64,000 bases of DNA from Roseovarius carneus (lineage in GTDB: Bacteria > Pseudomonadota > Alphaproteobacteria > Rhodobacterales > Rhodobacteraceae). The translations under genes and the position numbers were made by a program. Position 1 is the first letter of the stretch; the number at the start of each line of letters is the position of its first letter. Positions 52,413 through 61,953 of the stretch are shown piece by piece. The DNA lies in contig NZ_JAHSPD010000001.1 in assembly GCF_020141465.1 (NCBI RefSeq), positions 1,470,374-1,534,373 of the forward strand, in the 5' to 3' direction. The notes under the pieces were generated by a model that worked only from the letters and a program-made list of their open reading frames with translations, had not been told where the DNA came from and did not search any database.

Positions 52413-55400
52413 TGGCGACGATTGTTCTTTCGGCGGCGGGTGCAGCCCTTGGTGCATCTGCGGGTGGCACGGTTTTGGGCCTGTCGATGGCTGCGGTTGG
52501 CCGGTTTGCGGGCGGCGTCATCGGGCGCTCCATCGATCAGCGGCTGATGGGCGAAGGCTCGGATATCGTGGAGAGCGGGCGGGCCACGCGGCTGCGCCTG
52601 ACGGGCTCGGGCGAAGGCGATGCGATTGCGCAGGTTTTCGGGCGTATGCGCGTGTCGGGGCAGGTGATCTGGGCCACAGAATTTCGCGAGGACGTCACGG
52701 TGAGTGGCGGCGGCGGGGGTGGCGGCAAAGGGGCCCGTCCGCCGCGCACGCAAACGCGGCAGTTCAGTTATTCGCTGAGCGTGGCCTTGGCGCTCTGTGA
52801 GGGCGAGATCAGCCATGTGGGCCGGGTCTGGGCCGATGGTAATGAGATTTCGCGCAATGATCTAAACATGCGGATTTATCGCGGCACCCGTGATCAATTG
52901 CCTGATGCAAAGATGGAGGCGGTTGAGGGCGCGGGCACTGTGCCTGCTTATCGCGGTACGGCCTATGTGGTGATCGAGGATCTGGAGCTGAGCGCCTATG
53001 GCAACCGCGTTCCGCAATTCACCTTTGAGGTGACCCGCCCCGCGCAGGCGGGCACGCAGGGTGCTGAGGCTGATCCTGTGCATGCTGTCCGCGCTGTGGC
53101 GATGTTGCCCGGCAGCGGGGAATATGCGCTGGCGACGACGCCCGTGACGCTGAGCTTCGGACCGGGTTCCTCGCGGTTGGTGAATGTGAACTCACCTTCT
53201 GGCAAGCCCGATCTCCTGACATCGCTCGATGCTCTGGCGGGTGAATTGCCCAAATGCAGATCGACCTCTTTGGTGGTCAGCTGGTTCGGCGATGACCTGC
53301 GCGTTGGCAATTGCACGCTGCGCCCCAAGGTGGAGCAAAAGCAATTTGAGGGTAGCAATATGCCATGGGAGGTCGCAGGCCTCACGCGGGGCACGGCGCT
53401 TGAAGTGCGCAAGGATGCTGCGCAAGTCCCGGTTTACGGTGGAACGCCTGCGGATGCGTCGGTTCTTGAGGCGATCAAGGCGCTTCAGGAGGCTGGCCAA
53501 GAGGTGATGTATTACCCGTTCATCCTGATGGATCAGGTCGCGGGCAATGGCCTGCCTGATCCCTATGGCAATGAGCCTGATCAGCCCGTCCTGCCATGGC
53601 GCGGGCGTATCACGACGTCCCAAGCACCGGGGCGCGCGGGCAGCCCCGACGGTACGAGTATGGCCGAGGCGGAAGTGGCTGCCTTTTTCGGCACGGCCAG
53701 TGCCAGTGACTTCGCGATTGGGCCTCCGCCGCCGCCCCGGCCATTTCCGGTCGATACCTCTGTCAGGCCCGAGAGCCGCCCGTTCAATTTCGGCGCCTAT
53801 GTGACCGTGCCAGCCACCATTTCCGTGCGCTACAGCGGCCCGGATGAGTGGGGCTATCGTCGGTTTATCCTCCATCAGGCGGCACTTTGCGCGATGGCGG
53901 GCGGTGTGGAGAGCTTCTGCATCGGATCCGAGATGCGCGGACTTACGCAGATTCGGGGTGCCGGGAACAGCTTTCCCGCCGTGGCGGCGCTGAGGGCGCT
54001 GGCGGCGGAGGTGCGTATCCTTTTGGGGCCGCATGTGAAGATCGGCTATGCCGCCGATTGGACAGAGTATTTCGGCTATCAGCCACAAGACGGCAGCGGG
54101 GACCGGTTTTTCCATCTCGATGCGCTCTGGGCTGATCCAAATATCGATTTCATCGGTATCGACAATTATATGCCGCTGTCTGATTGGCGCGAGGGGCAGG
54201 ACCATGCGGATGCGGGCTTTGGCTCCATCTACAATCTCGACTATCTCAAGGCCAATATTGAGGGGGGAGAGGGCTATGATTGGTTCTACCATTCGCCCGA
54301 GGCAACCGAGGCGCAAATTCGTACGCCGATCACGGATGGTGAGTATGGCGAGCCATGGGTCTGGCGCTACAAGGATATTCGCAACTGGTGGCTGAATTCG
54401 CACCACGAGCGCGTAGACGGTGTCCGCCGCGACCTGCCAACCGAGTGGATTCCGCAATCCAAGCCCGTCCGTTTTACTGAAATCGGCTGCCCTGCTGTCG
54501 ATAAGGGCACGAATGAGCCAAACAAGTTCATTGATCCGAAATCCTCGGAATCCTTCCTGCCCAAATTCTCCACCGGGCGGCGGGATGAGCTGATCCAGCT
54601 GCAATATCTGCGGGCCACGATTGGCTATTGGACAGCCCGTGAGAACAACCCTGTCTCGGTTCTCTACGAGGCGCCGATGATAGATATGGACCACGCGCAT
54701 GTCTGGGCATGGGACGCACGGCCCTACCCGTTTTTCCCCAATAACCAATCGCTTTGGACGGATGGGGCCAATTATGCGCGGGGCCATTGGATCACCGGTC
54801 GGGCCTCGGCGCGTTCGCTCGATACTGTCGTGCGCGAGATCGCGGCGCGTGCAGGGCTGACGGCGATAGATACCTCCGCGCTCTACGGCTATCTGCGTGG
54901 CTATTCGGTGGAGCAGGTCAGCGAGGCCCGCGCCGCTCTTCAGCCTTTGATGCTGCGCTACGGGTTTGACGCGATTGAACGCGATGGCGTTTTGGTTTTC
55001 CGAATGCGCGATGGGCTGCCCGATGCGGAGCTGAGCTTTGACGATCTGGTGCGTGATGCTGAAAGCGGCGAGGCGCTGGAGGAAAAGCGCGGCAGCGCGG
55101 CTGAGGTGGCGGGGCGCGTGCGCCTGCGATTTATTGAGGCGGATGGCGATTTTGAGGTGATCGCCGAGGAGGCGATCCTGCCCGATGATACCACCCATTC
55201 GGTCAGCGCGTCAGAACTGCCCATTGCCATGACGCGGGCTGAGGGACGCGCCGTGACGGAACGCTGGCTCTCGGAGGCGCGGGTGGCGGCGGATACAGTG
55301 CGGCTGACGCTGCCGCCATCAAAGCTGGCGCTCGGGGCGGGGGATGTGCTCAGCTTGGCAGAGGCCGGTGGGAAAGGGTTTTTTCGCATCGACCGGGTGG

Positions 55401-56446
55401 AGCAGATGGGGCTCGCGCAGCGCGTGGACGCCGTGCGGATCGAGCCGGAAAGCTACCGGCCCATGGACATCACCGATGAGCCGCCCACTGTGCGCCCCTT
55501 CACGCCGCCTGTGCCGGTGCTGCCGCTCTTTCTTGACCTGCCGCTTTTGACCGGGGAAGAAGTGCCCCATGCGCCCCATCTTGCAGTCACGGCAGAGCCA
55601 TGGCCGGGGAGTGTGGCGCTCTTTGCCTCGGATGTGGATGCGAATTACCAGCTCAACAAGCTGACCCAGGCGCGCGCACGTGTGGGCGTTCTGGAGGCAG
55701 CACTTGCCCCGGCTCCGGCAGGGCTTTTGGACCGCGGCGATGGTCTGCTTGTGCGGATGCTTTCGGGTCAGTTGGAAAGCGTGGGGGGCGATGCCCTGCT
55801 TGGGGGTGCGAACCTCTGTGCGGTGGGCGACGGCACGCCGGATAATTGGGAGTTGATCCAGTTTCGTGACGCGGATCTTGTGGGCGAGGATCAGTATCTT
55901 CTGTCGCACCGCTTGCGTGGTCAGGCGGGCACCGAAGGGGCCGGGCCGGGCGGATGGCCCATCGGCAGTTACCTCGTGATGCTTGACGGTTTGCCGCAAC
56001 AGATCGAGCTGTCGGATGCGTTGCGCCGCCGGGCCCGGCATTACCGGATCGGCCCTGCCGGGCGTCCTGTGGATGATCCGTCCTATCAATATGACGTGGT
56101 GGCGTTTGAAGGTATCGGCCTGCGCCCTCTGCGGCCCGTGCATTTGCGGGCTGTGCTGGATACGTCCGGGGAGGTCGCCCTCCGCTGGATTCGCAGAACG
56201 CGGATTGACGGGGATCGCTGGGACACGCCTGAGGTGCCGCTGGGCGAGGAAAGCGAGCAATATCTGCTGCGGATTCTGCGCGACGGCGGCATCGTGCGCG
56301 AAGAATTGCTGAGCGCCCCAAATTGGACCTACAGGGCCGATGCTCGCGCCGCTGATGGCACAACCAGCGGCTTTGAGGTGAAGGTGGCGCAGGTTTCGGC
56401 CAAATTCGGGACGGGCGTCTTTGCCAGTGCGGAGGTCTCCGCCTAA
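52412..56446 (+). CDS. GTA tail fibre/hub megatron protein (g15)
   Basis: A 1344-residue protein: N-terminal Gly/Ala-rich membrane-active stretch (IVLSAAGAALGASAGGTVLG), a GTA TIM-barrel (about residues 430-740; FCIGSEMRGL, KIGYAADWTEYFGY, DFIGIDNYMPLSD), a phage-tail_3 domain (about 800-960) and an Ig-like C terminus (ALRWIRRTRIDGDRWDTPE). It is the baseplate and receptor-side protein. The tail end is where host choice should vary between strains. Confidence 0.94.
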   Translation: MATIVLSAAGAALGASAGGTVLGLSMAAVGRFAGGVIGRSIDQRLMGEGSDIVESGRATRLRLTGSGEGDAIAQVFGRMRVSGQVIWATEFREDVTVSGGGGGGGKGARPPRTQTRQFSYSLSVALALCEGEISHVGRVWADGNEISRNDLNMRIYRGTRDQLPDAKMEAVEGAGTVPAYRGTAYVVIEDLELSAYGNRVPQFTFEVTRPAQAGTQGAEADPVHAVRAVAMLPGSGEYALATTPVTLSFGPGSSRLVNVNSPSGKPDLLTSLDALAGELPKCRSTSLVVSWFGDDLRVGNCTLRPKVEQKQFEGSNMPWEVAGLTRGTALEVRKDAAQVPVYGGTPADASVLEAIKALQEAGQEVMYYPFILMDQVAGNGLPDPYGNEPDQPVLPWRGRITTSQAPGRAGSPDGTSMAEAEVAAFFGTASASDFAIGPPPPPRPFPVDTSVRPESRPFNFGAYVTVPATISVRYSGPDEWGYRRFILHQAALCAMAGGVESFCIGSEMRGLTQIRGAGNSFPAVAALRALAAEVRILLGPHVKIGYAADWTEYFGYQPQDGSGDRFFHLDALWADPNIDFIGIDNYMPLSDWREGQDHADAGFGSIYNLDYLKANIEGGEGYDWFYHSPEATEAQIRTPITDGEYGEPWVWRYKDIRNWWLNSHHERVDGVRRDLPTEWIPQSKPVRFTEIGCPAVDKGTNEPNKFIDPKSSESFLPKFSTGRRDELIQLQYLRATIGYWTARENNPVSVLYEAPMIDMDHAHVWAWDARPYPFFPNNQSLWTDGANYARGHWITGRASARSLDTVVREIAARAGLTAIDTSALYGYLRGYSVEQVSEARAALQPLMLRYGFDAIERDGVLVFRMRDGLPDAELSFDDLVRDAESGEALEEKRGSAAEVAGRVRLRFIEADGDFEVIAEEAILPDDTTHSVSASELPIAMTRAEGRAVTERWLSEARVAADTVRLTLPPSKLALGAGDVLSLAEAGGKGFFRIDRVEQMGLAQRVDAVRIEPESYRPMDITDEPPTVRPFTPPVPVLPLFLDLPLLTGEEVPHAPHLAVTAEPWPGSVALFASDVDANYQLNKLTQARARVGVLEAALAPAPAGLLDRGDGLLVRMLSGQLESVGGDALLGGANLCAVGDGTPDNWELIQFRDADLVGEDQYLLSHRLRGQAGTEGAGPGGWPIGSYLVMLDGLPQQIELSDALRRRARHYRIGPAGRPVDDPSYQYDVVAFEGIGLRPLRPVHLRAVLDTSGEVALRWIRRTRIDGDRWDTPEVPLGEESEQYLLRILRDGGIVREELLSAPNWTYRADARAADGTTSGFEVKVAQVSAKFGTGVFASAEVSA

Positions 56447-56452
56447 CCTGGC

Positions 56453-56511
56453 TGCGCAGGCGGTAGTGTGACCCGACTGGGCGTTATGCCCCTAAGGACA
56501 TCGCCTGCGCA
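56453..56511 (+). repeat. Long inverted repeat after the GTA cluster
   Basis: TGCGCAGGCG (56453-56462) and CGCCTGCGCA (56502-56511) are perfect complements 39 bases apart, just after the g15 stop. It can act as a stem to end or protect the GTA mRNA. Confidence 0.5.
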
Positions 56512-56654
56512 GGCATAGCTCTCCGCTCAGACGCTGCCATGCGGGGAGCACAAATGACCCGTCTCAAATGCTCCCAAATCCGCCTGTGCGGCACCACTCA
56601 TTCATTCGGGTGATCGCGCGCATCACGGCTTTGCATTTTGCCATTCGTTGCTAT

Positions 56655-56669
56655 GTGATATACTATCAC
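56655..56669 (+). promoter_or_regulatory. Inverted repeat upstream of cysE
   Basis: GTGATA-TAC-TATCAC, a perfect 15-base dyad that also contains TATACT, a -10-like hexamer. It is 23 bases before the cysE ATG, so a repressor there would block transcription. Confidence 0.5.
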
Positions 56670-56691
56670 CATCGAGCAAAGGAGCACGGAC

Positions 56692-57498
56692 ATGGGTAAA
56701 AAACACGCACATCTCAGCGAGCTGGACCCGGTTTGGCAGCAAATCACCGTTGAGGCAAAGGCCGCCGTTAAGGAAGAGCCTTTAATGGGTGGTCTCGTGC
56801 ACTCCTCGATCCTGCACCACAAAACCATCGAATCAGCGCTCGCCTACCGGATTTCCCTCAAGCTTTCCTCCAGCGAGATGCCCGAGCAATTCGTTCGTGA
56901 GATTTGTGATGATGCCTATGCCGCCGACCCGGAACTGGCGCTTGCCGCACGGGCCGATATCGTGGCGGTTTGTGATCGTGATCCAGCCTGTGACCGTTTC
57001 ATTCTTCCCATGCTCTATTTCAAAGGCTTTCAGGCGATCCAAGCCTATCGCGTGGCGCATTACCTCTGGGTTAATGGGCGCAAGGATATGGCGCGGTTCT
57101 TTCAGATGCGCGCGTCTGAGGTGTTTGGCGTAGATATCCACCCCGGTGCGCGGATCGGCAAAGGCATCATGATTGACCACGCCCATTCCATTGTCATCGG
57201 CGAGACGGCGGTTGTGGGCGACAACGTGTCGATGCTGCATTCTGTCACGTTGGGCGGGACCGGCAAGGAAGAGCAAGACCGCCATCCCAAGATTGGCGAT
57301 GGCGTTTTGATCGGTGCCGGAGCCAAGGTTCTTGGCAATATCAAGGTTGGCCATTGCAGCCGCATCGCTGCGGGCTCTGTCGTGCTGGAAGAGGTGCCCC
57401 CTTGTAAAACGGTGGCCGGTGTTCCCGCGAAAATCGTCGGTGAAGCAGGGTGTGATCAGCCGTCCGTGGCGATGGATCAGCTTTTGGGCGTGCGCTGA
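56692..57498 (+). CDS. cysE: Serine O-acetyltransferase
   Basis: A 268-residue enzyme making O-acetylserine for cysteine synthesis. The helical N-terminal domain (WQQITVEAKAAVKEEP) is followed by a left-handed beta-helix of hexapeptides (residues 140-235; HAHSIVIGETAVVGDNVSML, KIGDGVLIGAGAKVLGN). GTGKEEQDRHPKIGD carries the catalytic loop. AAAGGAG precedes the ATG. It is the gene downstream of the GTA cluster and is not part of it. Confidence 0.96.
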   Translation: MGKKHAHLSELDPVWQQITVEAKAAVKEEPLMGGLVHSSILHHKTIESALAYRISLKLSSSEMPEQFVREICDDAYAADPELALAARADIVAVCDRDPACDRFILPMLYFKGFQAIQAYRVAHYLWVNGRKDMARFFQMRASEVFGVDIHPGARIGKGIMIDHAHSIVIGETAVVGDNVSMLHSVTLGGTGKEEQDRHPKIGDGVLIGAGAKVLGNIKVGHCSRIAAGSVVLEEVPPCKTVAGVPAKIVGEAGCDQPSVAMDQLLGVR

Positions 57499-57575
57499 GG
57501 CATCAGACGCGACTGAGCCCGCAAAACAGTTGAAGCGGGCCCGTGTAGCCTAAAAGGTGCGGAACCGAGATAAGC

Positions 57576-57607
57576 AAAGAGGCGCGGGATTTCCTGCGCC
57601 TCTTTTT
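57576..57607. terminator. Bidirectional terminator between cysE and pdhC
   Basis: AAAGAGGCGC (57576-57585) pairs perfectly with GCGCCTCTTT (57596-57605), with TTTTT on the plus strand and AAAs on the left, so it ends both converging transcripts. Confidence 0.85.
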
Positions 57608-57631
57608 GTGATCAACCTTTGAGGTTTCGCC

Positions 57632-58912
57632 CTAGGCGAGCATCCCTATCGGATTTTCAAGTCCTTCGACGATATGCTTGAGCAGCTCCGCGCCCAATGC
57701 GCCGTCAATCACCCGGTGATCGACGCTGAGCGTGACAGACATGACCGTCGCGACTGCCAATTCGCCATCCTCCCCAACGATGGGTTTCTTGACACCTGCA
57801 CCCACGGCCAAAATTGCGCCATGGGGCGGGTTGATCACCGCATCAAAATTGTCGATGCCGAACATGCCAAGGTTGGAGATGGCAAAGCTGCCGCCCTGAT
57901 ATTCATGTGGGGCCAGTTTGCGGTCCCGCGCGCGACCCGCGAGGTCTTTCATTTCGGCCGACAGGGCCGAGAGGGATTTCATCTCGGCATCTTTCAGAAC
58001 GGGCGTGAAAAGCCCGCCCTCAATCGCCACGGCCACGGCCACGTCAGAGGGCTTGAGTTGCAACACCTTGTCGCCTGCCCAGACCGCATTGGCCGTCGGC
58101 ACGGCCTGAAGCGCGAGGGCGCAAGCCTTGATGATGAAGTCATTGACGCTCAGTTTCACGCCGCGCGGCTCAAGCTGCTTGTTGAGCTGGCTGCGGAATT
58201 TCAAAAGCGCATCCAGCTTGATGTCCCGACGCAGGTAGAAATGCGGCACGGTTTGCTTGGCCTCGGTGAGGCGCGCGGCGATGGTTTTGCGCATCCCGTT
58301 GAGCGTGATTTCGGCGTATTCTCGCCCCTCATACATGGCTGCGACTGCGCTGGAGGATGGGCCTGTGGCCATGGTGGGGGATGCCTTCGCAGCTGCGGGT
58401 GCAGCGGCGTCTAGGGGGGCAGCTTTCGCGCCGGGCTCTGCGGCCTCGACATCTGCTTTGACGATACGGCCATGCGGGCCGGAGCCTGTCACTTTCGCCA
58501 GATCCAAGCCCTTTTGCGCGGCGATGCGCCGGGCGAGGGGGGAGGCAAAAATGCGCGTGCCGTTCTTGGCCGGGGTTGCGGGAGTTGCGGGTGCCGACAC
58601 TTCCGGGGCAGGGGCCTCTATCGCGGCGGGGGCCGCCTTGGGTGTGGCCACCATATCATCCGCGCTTTCACCATCCTCCAGCAGGACGGCAATGGCGGTG
58701 TTCACCTTCACACCCTCCGACCCTTCGGCGATCAGGATCTTGCCGATCACACCTTCATCAACGGCCTCGAATTCCATCGTGGCCTTGTCGGTCTCGATCT
58801 CGGCCAAAAGATCGCCGGAAGAGACGGTATCACCTTCCTTCACCAGCCATTTGGCCAGCGTGCCTTCCTCCATCGTGGGCGACAGCGCGGGCATGAGAAT
58901 TTCTGTGGGCAT
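57632..58912 (-). CDS. pdhC: Pyruvate dehydrogenase E2, dihydrolipoamide acetyltransferase
   Basis: A 426-residue E2: lipoyl domain (residues 1-80, lipoyl-lysine in ETDKATMEF), peripheral subunit-binding domain ([19 protein letters not shown] near 125-160), and a catalytic domain with [14 protein letters not shown] (active-site His and Asp). It moves the acetyl group to CoA. The last gene of the pdhABC operon. Confidence 0.96.
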   Translation of the reverse strand: MPTEILMPALSPTMEEGTLAKWLVKEGDTVSSGDLLAEIETDKATMEFEAVDEGVIGKILIAEGSEGVKVNTAIAVLLEDGESADDMVATPKAAPAAIEAPAPEVSAPATPATPAKNGTRIFASPLARRIAAQKGLDLAKVTGSGPHGRIVKADVEAAEPGAKAAPLDAAAPAAAKASPTMATGPSSSAVAAMYEGREYAEITLNGMRKTIAARLTEAKQTVPHFYLRRDIKLDALLKFRSQLNKQLEPRGVKLSVNDFIIKACALALQAVPTANAVWAGDKVLQLKPSDVAVAVAIEGGLFTPVLKDAEMKSLSALSAEMKDLAGRARDRKLAPHEYQGGSFAISNLGMFGIDNFDAVINPPHGAILAVGAGVKKPIVGEDGELAVATVMSVTLSVDHRVIDGALGAELLKHIVEGLENPIGMLA

Positions 58913-58924
58913 ATCTCAGGCTCC

Positions 58925-60292
58925 TCAGCGATAGGTGACTTGGCGCACGGCATCGACCACTTCGGCGGTCGAGGTCAGGGCCAATTTTTCGAGATTGGCG
59001 GCATAGGGCATGGGCACGTCCTTGCCGGTGCAATTGATCACGGGTGCGTCGAGATAATCAAACGCGCGCTGCATCAACGTGGCCGAGATATGGTTGCCGA
59101 TGGAGGCCACGGGCCAACCCTCCTCAACAGTCACGCAGCGGTTGGTTTTCATCACGCTCGCGATCACCGTGTCATAGTCGATGGGGCGCAGGGTGCGCAG
59201 GTCGATCACCTCGGCCTCAATCCCGTCCTCGGCCAGCTTTTCTGCCGCCTCAAGCGCATAGGTCATGCCGATGCCGAAGCTCACGATGGTCACATCCGTG
59301 CCCTCGCGCCAGATGCGGGCCTTGCCGAAGGGGACGGTGAAATCATCCATGACAGGCACATCAAAACTGCGCCCATAGAGGATTTCGTTCTCCAGAAAGA
59401 TCACCGGGTTGGGATCACGTATCGCGGATTTCAGCAGGCCCTTGGCATCCGAGGCCGAATAGGGCTGCACCACTTTGAGACCGGGGATTTGCGCATACCA
59501 CGCGGCGTAATCCTGCGAATGTTGCGCGCCGACGCGGGCGGCGGCACCGTTGGGACCACGGAAGACGATGGGACAGCCCATTTGCCCGCCGGACATATAG
59601 AGCGTCTTGGCCGCCGAGTTGATGATCTGGTCAATCGCCTGCATGGCGAAGTTCCATGTCATGAACTCGATGATCGGGCGCAACCCGCCAAGGGCCGCAC
59701 CAACACCGATACCGGCGAACCCATGCTCGGTGATCGGCGTGTCGATGACCCGTTTCTTGCCGAATTCCTCCAGCAGGTTCTGGGTGATTTTATAAGCGCC
59801 TTGGTATTCGGCCACTTCCTCGCCCATGATAAAGACGTCTTCGGTGCGGCGCATTTCCTCGGCCATGGCGGCGTTGAGCGCTTCGCGAACGGTTTGCTTC
59901 TTGGTCTCGGTGCCTTCGGGCCAATCGGGGCTGAGGTCCGGCTTGGGGGCTTCGGGCGCTTTCGCGGTGGCAGGCGCTTTTGCCGGGGCCTCAGCGGCGG
60001 CGGGTGCTGCCTTTTCCGCGGGGGCAGCACTTATGTCATCGGCGCTTTCACCATCCTCCAGCAGGACGGCGATGGCGGTGTTCACCTTCACGCCCTCGGT
60101 GCCCTCGGCGATCAGAATCTTGCCGATCACCCCTTCATCCACGGCCTCGAATTCCATTGTGGCCTTGTCGGTTTCGATCTCGGCCATGATATCGCCGGAG
60201 GCAACGGTATCGCCCTCCTTGACGAGCCATTTGGCCAATGTGCCTTCTTCCATCGTGGGGCTGAGGGCGGGCATGAGTATTTCAGTAGCCAT
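58925..60292 (-). CDS. pdhB: Pyruvate dehydrogenase E1 beta with N-terminal lipoyl domain
   Basis: A 455-residue fusion: a lipoyl domain (residues 1-80, [10 protein letters not shown]), an Ala/Pro linker, and the E1-beta transketolase-like half ([20 protein letters not shown] ... [14 protein letters not shown]). The extra lipoyl domain is the usual alphaproteobacterial form. The ATG at 60292 ([17 protein letters not shown]) is chosen. Its lipoyl region is nearly the same in protein and DNA as that of pdhC. Confidence 0.95.
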   Translation of the reverse strand: MATEILMPALSPTMEEGTLAKWLVKEGDTVASGDIMAEIETDKATMEFEAVDEGVIGKILIAEGTEGVKVNTAIAVLLEDGESADDISAAPAEKAAPAAAEAPAKAPATAKAPEAPKPDLSPDWPEGTETKKQTVREALNAAMAEEMRRTEDVFIMGEEVAEYQGAYKITQNLLEEFGKKRVIDTPITEHGFAGIGVGAALGGLRPIIEFMTWNFAMQAIDQIINSAAKTLYMSGGQMGCPIVFRGPNGAAARVGAQHSQDYAAWYAQIPGLKVVQPYSASDAKGLLKSAIRDPNPVIFLENEILYGRSFDVPVMDDFTVPFGKARIWREGTDVTIVSFGIGMTYALEAAEKLAEDGIEAEVIDLRTLRPIDYDTVIASVMKTNRCVTVEEGWPVASIGNHISATLMQRAFDYLDAPVINCTGKDVPMPYAANLEKLALTSTAEVVDAVRQVTYR

Positions 60293-60305
60293 AATATGCG
60301 TCTCC

Positions 60306-61316
60306 TCAGGCGTTCTGCGGCGCGATGTCGGTGTAGATGTCGGTCCAAAGCTCTTTTGGATCGGGCTCAGGGCTTTCCTTGGCAAACTCGGCCGAGGCGT
60401 TGACGATCTTCTTGATCTCTTTGTCGATCGCTTTCAGATCTTCCTCCGTCGCGTGTTTGCCGGTCAGCAGAAGGTCGCGCACATGCTCAATCGCGTCCTT
60501 CTCGTCGCGCATTTTCTGCACCTCCTCGCGGGTGCGGTATTTCGCGGGGTCCGACATGGAGTGGCCGCGATAGCGGTATGTCTTGATCTCAAGGATATAC
60601 GGGCCTTTGCCCGAGCGGCAGTGCGCGACCGCCTTTTGCCCTGCATCGCGCACGGCCAGAACGTCCATCCCGTCAACCATCTCGCCGGGGATGCCGAATG
60701 CCTCGCCCCGGTGATAGATATCGGGGCTGGAGGTGGAGCGCTGCTGCGAGGTGCCCATGGCGTATTGATTGTTCTCGATCACAAAGATCACCGGCAGGTC
60801 CCAAAGGGCGGCCATGTTGAAGGTCTCGTAGACCTGACCTTGATTTGCCGCGCCATCGCCGAAATAGGTGAAGGTGACGTTATCATTGCCTTTGTATTTG
60901 TCCGAGAAGGCGAGGCCCGCACCCAAAGGCACGTTGGCACCCACGATGCCATGCCCGCCGTAGAAGTGCTTTTCCGTCGAGAACATATGCATGGAGCCGC
61001 CCTTGCCGCGGCTATACCCGCCCGCGCGGCCCGTCAGTTCCGCCATCACGCCATTAGGGTCCATGCCGCACGCCAGCATATGACCGTGATCGCGGTATGT
61101 GGTGATGCGTTTGTCACCCTCCTTGGCGGTGGCTTCAAGCCCCACAACGACCGCTTCTTGCCCAATGTAGAGGTGGCAGAACCCACCGATCAAACCCATG
61201 CCGTAAAGCTGTCCTGCCTTTTCCTCGAATCGCCGGATCAGCAGCATGTCATGGTAGAACGCTTTCAGTTCTTCGGCGGAAGCGTTTGATTTGCTTGTGG
61301 TTTTGCGCGCAGCCAT
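60306..61316 (-). CDS. pdhA: Pyruvate dehydrogenase E1 alpha
   Basis: A 336-residue ThDP enzyme half: [20 protein letters not shown] to [11 protein letters not shown] is the ThDP/Mg motif, and [20 protein letters not shown] the phospho-loop region. First gene of pdhABC; 13 bases before pdhB. GAGGGG precedes the start. Confidence 0.96.
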   Translation of the reverse strand: MAARKTTSKSNASAEELKAFYHDMLLIRRFEEKAGQLYGMGLIGGFCHLYIGQEAVVVGLEATAKEGDKRITTYRDHGHMLACGMDPNGVMAELTGRAGGYSRGKGGSMHMFSTEKHFYGGHGIVGANVPLGAGLAFSDKYKGNDNVTFTYFGDGAANQGQVYETFNMAALWDLPVIFVIENNQYAMGTSQQRSTSSPDIYHRGEAFGIPGEMVDGMDVLAVRDAGQKAVAHCRSGKGPYILEIKTYRYRGHSMSDPAKYRTREEVQKMRDEKDAIEHVRDLLLTGKHATEEDLKAIDKEIKKIVNASAEFAKESPEPDPKELWTDIYTDIAPQNA

Positions 61317-61354
61317 TGGTGCGGGTTCCCCTCGTTAGACATGGTTTCAAGGAA

Positions 61355-61372
61355 TAGTTTAATACTAAACTA
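61355..61372 (-). promoter_or_regulatory. Operator-like dyad upstream of pdhA
   Basis: TAGTTTA-ATAC-TAAACTA, a perfect 7-bp inverted repeat 38 bases before the pdhA start codon, in a short AT-rich patch. A good place for a regulator of pyruvate dehydrogenase. Confidence 0.6.
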
Positions 61373-61499
61373 TCCGCTGTGCAAATACTTGATATTATGG
61401 CGCAAATGCTGCGTTGCGGCGTGAGGCCGGGTCTCTCATGCAGATATGTGGCAAGCTGTGGAACCTGTGGCGCGGCCTACGGCCCCTGCCGATTCAAGG

Positions 61500-61799
61500 T
61501 CAGCGAATGATGATCTCATCCGAGCGCATCAGGCCCAGAACGCTGCGCGCCTGCGCGTCCAGCAGATCAAGGTCGAGATAGGTATCCGACAAACGCTTGG
61601 TCAGATTCTCCATCCGCGCCACCTGAGCGGTGATTTGGTCCAGTTGCTCTTGCAGGGCGGCGCTTTGGGCATCCACCTCCGCCCGGCTGAACAGGCCATA
61701 ATCGCCCTGTACGGCGGCAAAGGTGAAATACCCACCGACCATGAAGATGGTGGAGAAATACAAAATGCCCCCAAAGGCGGGTTTGCTACGGCGTGTCAT
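61500..61799 (-). CDS. FtsB/DivIC-like septum formation protein
   Basis: A 99-residue single-pass protein: membrane segment (FGGILYFSTIFMVGGYFTFAA), then a coiled coil (VDAQSAALQEQLDQITAQVA) and RSVLGLMRSDEIIIR, the DivIC-family end. It would join the FtsQLB divisome complex. Located between fructose-bisphosphate aldolase and pdhA, a common alphaproteobacterial place. Confidence 0.88.
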   Translation of the reverse strand: MTRRSKPAFGGILYFSTIFMVGGYFTFAAVQGDYGLFSRAEVDAQSAALQEQLDQITAQVARMENLTKRLSDTYLDLDLLDAQARSVLGLMRSDEIIIR

Positions 61800-61898
61800 A
61801 ATATGCGGCCTGTCTTGGTGGTCTCTGCTCAGGCCTCTGATGGGCCTTTTCGCCTTAGTGCCACAAAAACAGGCGCAAGGGAATCCCCCACGATGCGT

Positions 61899-61923
61899 GG
61901 TATCGTTTGATTGTAATGATACC
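61899..61923 (-). promoter_or_regulatory. Inverted repeat between aldolase and ftsB-like genes
   Basis: GGTATC-N13-GATACC, a perfect 6-bp dyad in the 154-base gap, about 100 bases upstream of the ftsB-like start. It may be an operator for that gene or a weak end signal for the aldolase gene. Confidence 0.4.
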
Positions 61924-61953
61924 GATAAACCGCTTGCGCGGCTGGGATCGGCG

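Larger units (their letters stand above)
42279..56446 (+). mobile_element. Complete gene transfer agent (RcGTA-type) structural cluster
   Basis: Seventeen adjacent plus-strand genes in the order of Rhodobacter capsulatus g1 to g15, all open: terminases, portal, g3.5, protease, capsid, connectors, tail tube, tail chaperones, tape measure, hub, peptidase and tail fibre/hub. There is no integrase, replication gene or lysis gene inside, as expected for a GTA rather than a prophage. Head and tail modules have the codon use of the host. The regulatory gene gafA and the lysis and fibre-side genes are normally elsewhere on the chromosome and are not seen here. cysE follows. Confidence 0.95.

Noticed and set aside
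53192..55198. 668-codon minus-strand open frame opposite g15
   Set aside because: Shadow of g15; no start signal or domain.
42279..56446. Ordinary prophage
   Set aside because: No integrase, repressor, replication or lysis genes and no attachment repeats; gene order is that of the Rhodobacter GTA.
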